From the NCBI RefSeq assembly GCF_932526225.1, contig NC_064038.1:2482001-2546000 (forward strand): DNA of 64,000 bases. The letters run 5' to 3'. Positions 1 through 6,376 of the stretch are shown here, one piece after another. Both the position numbers and the translations under genes were made by a program. The notes below the pieces were generated by a model. That model was not told where the DNA came from and made no database searches. It was given only the letters and a program-made list of their open reading frames with translations. Position 1 is the stretch's first letter, and each line of letters begins with the position of its first letter. Source of the DNA: Nematostella vectensis (Eukaryota > Cnidaria > Anthozoa > Actiniaria > Edwardsiidae).

Positions 1-41
1 ATGGCATTTTTTTCTTTTTTTTTTCTATTAATTTTTTTTTT
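1..41 (+). repeat. 3' end of the unit preceding unit 1
   Basis: The window opens inside the terminal hairpin of a previous unit, at the ATGGCA arm, followed by the T-rich tract that precedes every CGTAGAGC anchor. The array therefore extends to the left of the window. Confidence 0.95.
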
Positions 42-130
42 CGTAGAGCTTAACCCCTCTCACTCCTGCGTAGTTTTCGCAAAAAAATAAGAAGAAAAAA
101 AAAAAAACAAGAAAAAAAAACAAAAAAAAA
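7..130 (+). repeat. T-rich tract, 39-bp spacer, A-rich tract at the unit border
   Basis: Each unit border has about 35 bases of T interrupted by C and ATTAA, then a conserved spacer from CGTAGAGC to the CG before the A run, then 45-60 bases of A interrupted by G and C. On one strand the two tracts form an imperfect inverted repeat. It is clearest where the T side reads CTCTTATTTT (before units 15, 16 and 21) and the A side reads AAAAATAAGAAG. Tract length differs in nearly every copy, consistent with slippage; some of it could be sequencing error. Confidence 0.8.
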
Positions 131-200
131 CAGACCATCCAAACAACCGTCTGACTTTGGGGGGAGGAGTGTTGACTGGCCCTCCCCCTCGTGAATTTTT

Positions 201-216
201 CTCCGGATCTCCGGAT
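201..216 (+). repeat. Tandem 8-mer CTCCGGAT x2
   Basis: Two perfect adjacent copies of CTCCGGAT, present in every unit at the same offset. No function is apparent. Confidence 0.8.
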
Positions 217-287
217 CAATTCCGTAATGGCATCCATCGGAGTATGGAAATGGACCTGGAGGATACAAGCCTGGTATACATCATACA

Positions 288-310
288 TCTAGCAAAATGA
301 GCTTGCTAGA
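288..310 (+). repeat. Perfect 8-bp inverted repeat (TCTAGCAA / TTGCTAGA)
   Basis: Arms at 288-295 and 303-310 with a 7-base loop, conserved in all units. It could form a small stem in RNA or be a protein site. It is not followed by a T run, so it is not a terminator-like hairpin. Confidence 0.7.
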
Positions 311-590
311 TTTACTGATGTCAACATTAGAAGGGGGAGGGACACTCTTTTCATACAGTACAATATTGCAGTTGTTACCTATTATTGAATAAGTGGGTAA
401 CATGTCTTTGTTTATCAAACAAGGTCTATTTCTGAGACAAGCAAATTCAAGGGAGAGCTGTTGAAATAACAGGGGAATGTTGAAGGAAAAACAATTATCT
501 GATTAAAAAACTACTGTAGATTCCTTTGCACGAAGATAATAACAAACATAATTTTGATTGTTATTTAGGAGGAACGAGACGAGTTCTACA

Positions 591-610
591 ACATACTATG
601 AAAAGTATGT
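591..610 (+). repeat. Perfect 7-bp inverted repeat (ACATACT / AGTATGT)
   Basis: Arms at 591-597 and 604-610 around a 6-base loop, inside an AT-rich stretch (311-755) where I see no gene. The same stretch has a short direct repeat ACATGTATA-ACATGTA near 685-700. Confidence 0.6.
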
Positions 611-755
611 ATTACTCATCTAAATTATACAAGTAAAAAATTCTATTTAAAAAAATACTGTAAGTAATTAGGTAAATCCTAAAACATGTATAACATGTAC
701 AACACACTAAAAACTCCATGGCTATTGACTGTTTTCTACTCACATGTTTTTACAG

Positions 756-1003
756 TATATACAATTTCATTCTGGTACATCTTGTGGTCACTGTGCCATC
801 TTCAGGGCCACACCCAAAGCACCTGTGCACCCCATCCACCTAAGGGTGTCGGCTGCACAGGTGTTCCTGATGAAGGAGGGTAAGGAGGGCAGGAAAAGGT
901 TCTGCGACACCTTGCTTTTATGGACCCCTATGATTCCGAGTTGAGTGTGGCCCCTGTAGATGTTGACAGGTCAACCTCACAGCCACATGAAAGAAATGCC
1001 TAA
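756..1003 (+). pseudogene. Degenerate 3'-terminal-exon-like block, unrecognised protein
   Basis: A polypyrimidine stretch ending TTTTTACAG (747-755) looks like a 3' splice site. After it, composition changes from AT-rich to mixed. One frame runs about 61 codons from 756 to a stop near 942 and looks protein-like (it contains SGTSCGHCAIFRATPK). The next frame over reads FMDPYDSELSVAPVDV and stops at TAA 1001-1003. Joining the two would need one frameshift near 910-920. I do not recognise the family. Exon-like starts in units 2-22: 3766, 7088, 9797, 12803, 15810, 19131, 21845, 24844, 27557, 30556, 33561, 36571, 39583, 42586, 45587, 48304, 51013, 54011, 57010, 60009, 62724. Best read as a captured, decayed gene end; a non-coding exon is possible. 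Confidence 0.4.
873..890 (+). repeat. 9-bp tandem AAGGAGGGY, two copies (one in five units)
   Basis: Two copies, AAGGAGGGT and AAGGAGGGC. Units 8, 10, 17, 18 and 22 have one copy. The first copy supplies the TAA that closes one frame, so its loss joins that frame to the downstream one and gives a 102-codon ORF. The GGGTAAGG inside also resembles a 5' splice site and would be lost in the same units. Confidence 0.85.
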
Positions 1004-1186
1004 TATCTTATGCTTTACAGTGAGTGTTTTGCAGTCAAGTTGGTTTCTGTTAGTGGGTAAAAATTATTATAAATAATTGTAATCATGACTATGGTCACAC
1101 TGTACATATAGAACTGTAAATGAATAGAAAAAAAGTATATATTTCCAGTCAAACTACAGAATTGCATGATAACCTTGAAAGTATTG

Positions 1187-1192
1187 AATAAA
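1187..1192 (+). promoter_or_regulatory. Poly(A) signal AATAAA with GT-rich downstream element
   Basis: Canonical AATAAA 184 bases after the TAA of the exon-like block, followed after about 20 bases by a T/GT-rich stretch (1211-1236). That is the usual arrangement of a metazoan cleavage site, with cleavage expected near 1205-1215. It is present in all units, for example at 4197-4202 in unit 2. Confidence 0.5.
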
Positions 1193-1265
1193 AGACTGCA
1201 AAACCAACATCTTTTGTACTAGTTGCTTAGTTGGTTGAATTGACCACGGGCAATTTTAAGCTGAA

Positions 1266-1380
1266 TTCCTCCTTCCCCCACTCCCCCACCCCAGAAAAAA
1301 AATAATAAAAGAAAACTAAAACTAAAACAAAACCAACAGAGACCCCCTCCAGCTATTTTCTCTTATTTTTTTTTACAGCT
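1266..1380 (+). repeat. C-rich then A-rich low-complexity stretch and pyrimidine/ACAG tract
   Basis: A C-rich run (CCCCCACTCCCCCACCCC) is followed by an A-rich run with degenerate AAAACTAAAACT repeats, then a pyrimidine tract ending TTTTTACAG at about 1378, directly before the MITE flank. The T and A lengths vary among units. The last part would also read as a 3' splice site, but no exon-like sequence follows. Confidence 0.7.
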
Positions 1381-1540
1381 ATTTAAAGGGGCAGTGCCAT
1401 GGTAAGTGCTTTCAATAGCTCTCTGAACCTGACACAATGAAATTTAGTAAACTCTTATACTGACTTATGAGCTTTTGGTACATGTGGGGGACTTAAATTC
1501 AAAGAAAATGACCACAAACTGTCAATAAACATAGTTTCTA

Positions 1541-1568
1541 TAAAATATTGCTTTCAATAAAATATTGC
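1541..1568 (+). repeat. Direct repeat TAAAATATTGC x2 inside the MITE
   Basis: Perfect 11-base copies at 1541-1551 and 1558-1568, 17 bases apart, in every unit. Subterminal or internal direct repeats are common in MITEs and can bind transposase, but nothing here shows that. Confidence 0.6.
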
Positions 1569-1614
1569 ATATTATTTTAACAAGGTATTGACAGCTTTTA
1601 AAAAGGTCAAGTAT

Positions 1615-1638
1615 TTGTAGGCGATTAAAAGCCTACAA
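1615..1638 (+). repeat. Perfect 8-bp inverted repeat in the MITE (TTGTAGGC / GCCTACAA)
   Basis: Arms 1615-1622 and 1631-1638 with an 8-base loop, close to the right terminus. Conserved in all units inspected. Confidence 0.7.
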
Positions 1639-1679
1639 TAAACACTGACATGCGCAGTACCATGACGCTGTCCCTTTAA

Positions 1680-2065
1680 GTCTTTCATTGCCATAACGCC
1701 CTGAGACGCCTGTAAAATATAGGCCCAACTCCAAAACGTCAAAAATGCAAACTAAACATCACCAGACCCGGATACTCATAGATTCATCCAAGGCATAGAC
1801 GACCTGCAAAAGCGCATCTAAGCAATGTAATAGAATTGACTCTTTTGTCAAAATATCAACCTTAATTGCTGACCAATTCGTAATAAAATGCTTAAACTTA
1901 GAAACATTTCTTACCAAAAAAGACACAAAATTCCGAACTACAAATAGAGACAAGCAAACACAGATCAAGTCACCAATAGATACCTTTATTGCGCTCCGTC
2001 AGGTCCAATTTTACAGCAATCAGTCACAATAATCAATGCAAGAACCTCCATTAGAAGCGAGTCAC
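1680..2065. other. AT-rich stretch with no supported gene
   Basis: It holds only a 69-codon minus-strand ORF (1759-1968), which I do not accept as a gene. Substitutions among copies include three amino-acid changes and two silent ones, which gives no sign of protein-level constraint. The minus strand also reads GGTAAGAAATG, a donor-like motif, without further gene structure. Confidence 0.6.
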
Positions 2066-2089
2066 CATTGTTAGCCTATTTTGCATGCC

Positions 2090-2105
2090 TGCACTGCATC
2101 ATGGG
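2090..2105 (-). promoter_or_regulatory. Possible Staf/ZNF143 (SPH)-like site with octamer-like neighbour
   Basis: On the minus strand the sequence reads CCCATGATGCAGTGCA, close to the CCCATAATGCA core of the metazoan SPH element used by snRNA and some mRNA promoters. An octamer-like ATTTTGCAT lies 4 bases away (2078-2086). This could be chance. The counterpart in unit 2 is at 5099-5114. Confidence 0.25.
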
Positions 2106-2254
2106 AGTCTTGGAAACACCTTGACAGACAGGCGGGCAATCTCCTCCAACAGAATCATAACAGTTTTTTTATAAGTCTCTTTGCCCCGAAGCCAAACAAA
2201 ACATTTCCAGGTCCAAGAAACCCAGAATAAGCCTGAAAACAATTTTCAGTCAAC

Positions 2255-2325
2255 AGTAGCTTAGCTTAACTGGTAGTGTTGGACTTGAAATAGGGGGGGG
2301 GGGGGGAGGTTTCTGTTTTCAGTCT
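2255..2325 (+). repeat. tRNA-like (SINE-head-like) relic with G run
   Basis: TAGCTTAACTGG (2262-2273) fits the Pol III A-box consensus except for one position and is followed by TAGTG, then TTGGACTTGAAAT, which resembles an anticodon arm. The expected 3' half is replaced by a G run (2293-2306) and a poor B-box match (GGTTTCTGTTTTC). Stems do not close properly, so it is not a functional tRNA. It may be the head of an old tRNA-derived SINE. Absent from class S units. The G run ranges from interrupted short forms to 18. Confidence 0.3.
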
Positions 2326-2461
2326 GTTTTTCTTACAATGTTGCTCAAAAGTAACCAGGAGTGAAAGGGTTGAAGTGAAATACAGCTATACTTAGTCAGG
2401 GTAGACAGTATTGCGGATTTTTTCGATATTCTATGCGATTTTACAAACCTCTCCCCCTTAC

Positions 2462-2505
2462 GTCTTTCATTGCATTTTTTATTTTTTTTAATGAATATTT
2501 AGGCC
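2462..2505 (+). repeat. Diverged internal duplicate of 1680-1725
   Basis: Both segments read GTCTTTCATTGC followed, 29-30 bases later, by an A/T-rich word and TAGGCC. The stretch before each is also C-rich with CTT (CCCTTTAA and CCCCCTTA). Suggests an old internal duplication within the unit, the second copy having since gained T runs. Confidence 0.4.
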
Positions 2506-2639
2506 GGTGAATAGCTTAATAAGCTCTACAAAGAAAAATAGAATCGCCAAATCGCACTTTTTTTATTTCTATTTATTTTTGCTTTTTGCATGATATTAAA
2601 AAAACGGTTCCTAAAAAAACGTTTTTCTTTCTTCGCTTG

Positions 2640-3002
2640 TTTGATGTCCTGTACACGATAAAAGACAATGCGCCCGTGCGTTACGATGCCACGCGCCGAC
2701 ATAGCGAGCCCCCAAGGGACTCAAGACGCCCAAATAGACCTGTATTTTTTTTCACCCTCTATCTCAGCGAGCTGTGCGTGGCGTAACCGTATTACAGGCC
2801 TGGGATCCTGGTTATTGTCCTCCCCATTAATGCGCGGGTCGGAATACCTTGCAAGAGTGTTGTACAGCATATTCGCCGGAAATATCGGTGCTTGGGGCCT
2901 TCGGGTTCTTTACAGCCTTCCGTAAAAGCCTTGTACTGCCATACCGATTGGGTAATCCGTATGTATGGTTTCCGTTTTGTTTTTCAGGTCGGGTTCGATC
3001 CC
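2640..3002 (+). ncRNA. CpG-rich block with inverted repeats, candidate structured RNA
   Basis: About 360 bp with many CpGs, in contrast to the AT-rich rest of the unit. GTTACG-AT-GCCACGCGC (2680-2696) pairs with GTGCGTGGCGTAAC (2774-2787) apart from a 2-base bulge and one mismatch, a stem closing about 77 bases. Smaller pairings are ATATT/AATAT (2869-2885) and TTTAC/GTAAA near 2920. The block ends at a B-box-like motif, a hairpin and a T run. An 85-codon ORF on the plus strand (2668-2925) and overlapping minus-strand ORFs exist but look incidental. No match to 5S, U1-U6, SRP or RNase P RNA that I can see. Confidence 0.35.
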
Positions 3003-3020
3003 ATGCCAATGGCATTTTTT
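2937..3020 (+). ncRNA. Possible small Pol III transcript with paired ends
   Basis: TGCCAT (2937-2942) can pair with ATGGCA (3009-3014), giving an RNA of about 78 bases with closed ends. GGTTCGATCC (2992-3001) fits the Pol III B box, and a long T run starts at 3015, the usual Pol III terminator. The A-box match (TACCGATTGGG, 2942-2952) is poor, and the T arm does not fold, so it is not a tRNA. Terminal hairpin ends (the final T of ATGGCAT) in units 2-21: 6341, 9051, 12055, 15066, 18384, 21093, 24097, 26807, 29806, 32811, 35821, 38829, 41841, 44843, 47551, 50261, 53262, 56260, 59263, 61973. It could instead be a decayed tRNA-derived fragment. Confidence 0.35.
2992..3001 (+). promoter_or_regulatory. 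B-box-like Pol III promoter motif GGTTCGATCC
   Basis: Exact fit to the GGTTCGANNCC consensus at its first ten bases; unchanged in every unit. Confidence 0.45.
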
Positions 3021-3027
3021 TCTTTTT
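3003..3027 (+). terminator. Hairpin ATGCCA-A-TGGCAT followed by T run
   Basis: A perfect 6-bp palindromic hairpin with one central base runs straight into TTTTTTT. The shape is like a bacterial intrinsic terminator, but in this eukaryotic context the T run would serve as a Pol III terminator. Present at every unit end. Confidence 0.4.
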
Positions 3028-3047
3028 TTTTCATTAATTTTTTTTTT

Positions 3048-6000
3048 CGTAGAGCTTAACCCCTCTCACTCCTGCGTAGTTTTCGGAAAAATAAGAAGAA
3101 AAAAAAAACAAGAAAAAAAAAAAAAAAAAAAAAAAAAAAACAGACCATCCAAACAACCGTCTGACTTTGGGGAGAGGAGTGTTGACTGGCCCTCCCCCTC
3201 GTGAATTTTTCTCCGGATCTCCGGATCAATTCCGTAATGGCATCCATCGGAGTATGGAAATGGACCTGGAGGATACAAGCCTGGTATACATCATACATCT
3301 AGCAAAATGAGCTTGCTAGATTTACTGATGTCAACATTAGAAGGGGGAGGGACACTCTTTTCATACAGTACAATATTGCAGTTGTTACCTATTATTGAAT
3401 AAGTGGGTAACATGTCTTTGTTTATCAAACAAGGTCTATTTCTGAGACAAGCAAATTCAAGGGAGAGCTGTTGAAATAACAGGGGAATGTTGATGGAAAA
3501 ACAATTATCTGATTAAAAAACTACTGTAGATTCCTTTGCACGAAGATAATAACAAACATAATTTTGATTGTTATTTAGGAGGAACGAGACGAGTTCTACA
3601 ACATACTATGAAAAGTATGTATTACTCATCTAAATTATACAAGTAAAAAATTCTATTTAAAAAAATACTGTAAGTAATTAGGTAAATCCTAAAACATGTA
3701 TAACATGTACAACACACTAAAAACTCCATGGCTATTGACTGTTTTCTACTCACATGTTTTTACAGTATATACAATTTCATTCTGGTACATCTTGTGGTCA
3801 CTGTGCCATCTTCAGGGCCACACCCAAAGCACCTGTGCACCCCATCCACCTAAGGGTGTCGGCTGCACAGGTGTTCCTGATGAAGGAGGGTAAGGAGGGC
3901 AGGAAAAGGTTCTGCGACACCTTGCTTTTATGGACCCCTATGATTCCGAGTTGAGTGTGGCCCCTGTAGATGTTGACAGGTCAACCTCACAGCCACATGA
4001 AAGAAATGCCTAATATCTTATGCTTTACAGTGAGTGTTTTGCAGTCAAGTTTGTTTCTGTTAGTGGGTAAAAATTATTATAAATAATTGTAATCATGACT
4101 ATGGTCACACTGTACATATAGAACTGTAAATGAATAGAAAAAAAGTATATATTTCCAGTCAAACTACAGAATTGCATGATAACCTTGAAAGTATTGAATA
4201 AAAGACTGCAAAACCAACATCTTTTGTACTAGTTGCTTAGTTGGTTGAATTGACCACGGGCAATTTTAAGCTGAATTCCTCCTTCCCCCACTCCCCCACC
4301 CCAGAAAAAAAATAATAAAAGAAAACTAAAACTAAAACAAAACCAAAAGAGACCCCCTCCAGCTATTTTCTCTTATTTTTTTTACAGCTATTTAAAGGGG
4401 CAGTGCCATGGTAAGTGCTTTCAATAGCTCTCCGAACCTGACACAATGAAATTTAGTAAACTCTAATACTGACTTATGAGCTTTTGGTACATGTGGGGGA
4501 CTTAAATTCAAAGAAAATGACCACAAACTGTCAATAAACATAGTTTCTATAAAATATTGCTTTCAATAAAATATTGCATATTATTTTAACAAGGTATTGA
4601 CAGCTTTTAAAAAGGTCAACTATTTGTAGGCGATTAAAAGCCTACAATAAACACTGACATGCGCAGTACCATGACGCTGTCCCTTTAAGTCTTTCATTGC
4701 CATAACGCCCTGAGACGCCTGTAAAATATAGGCCCAACTCCAAAACGTCAAAAATGCAAACTAAACATCACCAGACCCGGATACTCATAGATTCATCCAA
4801 GGCATAGACGACCTGCAAAAGCGCATCTAAGCAATGTAATAGAATTGACTCTTTTGTCAAAATATCAACCTTAATTGCTGACCAATTCGTAATAAAATGC
4901 TTAAACTTAGAAACATTTCTTACCAAAAAAGACACAAAATTCCGAACTACAAATAGAGACAAGCAAACACAGATCAAGTCACCAATAGATACCTTTATTG
5001 CGCTCCGTCAGGTCCCATTTTACAGCAATCAGTCACAATAATCAATGCTAGAACCTCCATTAGAAGCGAGTCACCATTGTTAGCCTATTTTGCATGCCTG
5101 CACTGCATCATGGGAGTCTTGGAAACACCTTGACAGACAGGCGGGCAATCTCCTCCAACAGAATCATAACAGTTTTTTTTATAAGTCTCTTTGCCCCGAA
5201 GCCAAACAAAACATTTCCAGGTCCAAGAAACCCAGAATAAGACTGAAAACAATTTTTGAATAAGGTTGGGTAGCAAAGATGGCTCACAATGGAGAGTATG
5301 AGGCCATTCACCAGAAAATTCCTTTCTCACTTGGTGAAGCCCAGACAAGGAATTATCCCATTGAATCAACCTCAGCGTGCAAACATCCATGAGCACAGCA
5401 TTTGATATGCCCAAAAAGACTTCATGATGTCCTAAGGCACTATCCAGATGTGAAAAAGCTGTAATTTTTAAGCAAATTACAAGCAAAACTGTTATAAGCA
5501 AGAGGCTGTAGCAGTGCCGTCGCTACAAAGAAAAGGCACCGCAGTGCATTGTTGGAAAGTTCAAGGTATACCGTCTTGGGTCAGCGGTAGCTTAGCTTAA
5601 CTGGTAGTGTTGGACTTGAAATAGGGGGGGAGGTTTCTGTTTTCAGTCTGTTTTTCTTACAATGTTGCTCAAAAGTAACCAGGAGTGAAAGGGTTGAAGT
5701 GAAATACAGCTATACTTAGTCAGGGTAGACAGTATTGCTGATTTTTTCGATATTCTATGCGATTTTACAAACCTCTCCCCCTTACGTCTTTCATTGCATT
5801 TTTTATTTTTTTTAATGAGTATTTAGGCCGGTGAATAGCTTAATAAGCTCTACAAAGAAAAATAGAATCGCCAAATCGCACTTTTTTTATTTCTATTTAT
5901 TTTTTGCTTTTTGCATGATATTAAAAAAACGGTTCCTTAAAAAAACGTTTTTGTTTCTTCGCTTGTTTGATGTCCTGTACACGATAAAAGACAATGCGCC

Positions 6001-6376
6001 CGTGCGTTACGATGCCACGCGCCGACATAGCGAGCCCCCAAGGGACTCAAGACGCCCAAATAGACCTGTATTTTTTTCCACCCTCTATCTCAGCGAGCTG
6101 TGCGTGGCGTAACCGTATTACAGGCCTGGGATCCTGGTTATTGTCCTCCCCATTAATGCGCGGGTCGGAATACCTTGCAAGAGTGTTGTACAGCATATTC
6201 GCCGTAAATATCGGTGCTTGGAGCCTTCGGGTTCTTTACAGCCTTCCGTAAAAGCCTTGTGCTGCCATACCGATTGGGTAATCCGTATGTATGGTTTCCG
6301 TTTTGTTTTTCAGGTCGGGTTCGATCCCATGCCAATGGCATTTTTTTCTTTTTTTTTTTCTATTAATTTTTTTTTT
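3048..6376 (+). repeat. Tandem unit 2, class L, 3,329 bp
   Basis: One of two long units, with an extra segment at about 5257-5580. Head GGGGAGAGG/GGAGTATGG/ACAATATTGC. MITE 4396-4684. Marks shared only with unit 6: AGTTTGTTTCTG at 4048, TATTGCTGAT near 5734, AATGAGTATTTAGG at 5814 and CCGTAAATATC at 6202. G run shortened to 7. Private change: GTTGATGGAA at 3489. Confidence 0.97.
5257..5580 (+). repeat. Class L-specific segment (unit 2)
   Basis: About 324 bp between CAATTTT and TCAGCGGTAGC, replaced by CAG in class M. With the shared flank it opens a 138-codon minus-strand ORF (5085-5501) that has no domain I recognise. GCAGTGCATTGTTGGAAA (5541-5558) is a diverged copy of the SPH-like motif at 5099-5114. 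The segment looks like part of a dispersed non-coding repeat rather than a gene. Confidence 0.7.

Larger units (their letters stand above)
1387..1675 (+). mobile_element. 289-bp MITE-like element with TTAA target duplication
   Basis: Flanked by TTAA on both sides (1383-1386, 1676-1679). The ends form an imperfect terminal inverted repeat: left AGGGGCAGTGCCATGGTA, reverse complement of right AGGGACAGCGTCATGGTA (14 of 18 match). There is no internal ORF of note, as expected of a non-autonomous element. TTAA duplication is typical of piggyBac-type transposition; the terminus does not begin CCC, so superfamily assignment is tentative. Other copies: 4396-4684, 7717-8005, 10428-10716, 13433-13721, 16440-16728, 19759-20047, 22467-22755, 25473-25761, 28179-28467, 31184-31472, 34192-34480, 37202-37490, 40212-40500, 43215-43503, 46217-46505, 48927-49215, 51635-51923, 54639-54927, 57641-57929, 60639-60927, 63347-63635. 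Same length and site throughout, so it inserted once, before amplification. Confidence 0.65.
2066..2358 (+). repeat. Variable block present in class M and L, absent in class S
   Basis: About 293 bp between GAGTCAC and GAGTGAAAGGG. All six class S units lack it with the identical junction and the same two flanking substitutions (GGGTGAACGGG), so one event explains them all. Class L units have about 324 more bases inside it. The block ends show no terminal inverted repeats or target duplication, so deletion from a longer form is more likely than clean transposon insertion. Confidence 0.85.
42..3047 (+). repeat. Tandem unit 1, class M, 3,006 bp (reference unit)
   Basis: Used as the reference for the sub-elements listed separately. 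Head haplotype: GGGGGGAGG near 160, GGAGTATGG at 239, ACAATATTGC at 360. Exon-like block GGGCCACACC. MITE 1387-1675. The tail carries GCGGGTCGG, and two marks shared only with unit 5: TTGTACTGCC at 2931 and TTCATTAATT before the anchor. Private changes include AGGTCCAATTTT near 2002 and CAATGCAAGAACC at 2036. G run of 14. Confidence 0.97.

Noticed and set aside
28-288. Minus-strand ORFs ending in poly-Phe at each unit border
   Set aside because: The poly-Phe/Leu tail is only the A-rich tract read backwards, and its length changes in every unit.
1527-1641. Several more AATAAA motifs inside the MITE
   Set aside because: Common by chance in AT-rich sequence; no exon-like sequence precedes them and no clear GT-rich element follows.
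1759-1968. 69-codon minus-strand ORF kept in all 22 units
   Set aside because: Conservation is no better than the surrounding satellite. The differences I could trace are three amino-acid changes (L to S, E to K, V to F) and two silent ones, as expected without selection. No domain is recognisable.
2066-2358. Class M block as a transposon insertion into class S
   Set aside because: No terminal inverted repeats or target duplication at the junctions, and the flanking bases also differ (GGGTGAACGGG versus GAGTGAAAGGG), which suits deletion better.
2795-2870. Similarity to the 3' half of 5S rRNA (CCTGGTTA, GGAATACC, GTGTTGTA in order)
   Set aside because: Spacing differs by several bases from 5S, the 5' half and internal control region are absent, and the matching words are short.
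2668-2925. 85-codon plus-strand ORF in the CpG-rich block
   Set aside because: GC-rich sequence has fewer stops by chance, and overlapping ORFs are open on the other strand. It overlaps the inverted repeats better explained as RNA structure.
5085-5501. 138-codon minus-strand ORF in class L units as a membrane-protein gene
   Set aside because: The hydrophobic start is weak evidence; the frame depends on the L segment, occurs in only two identical copies, and has no recognisable domain.
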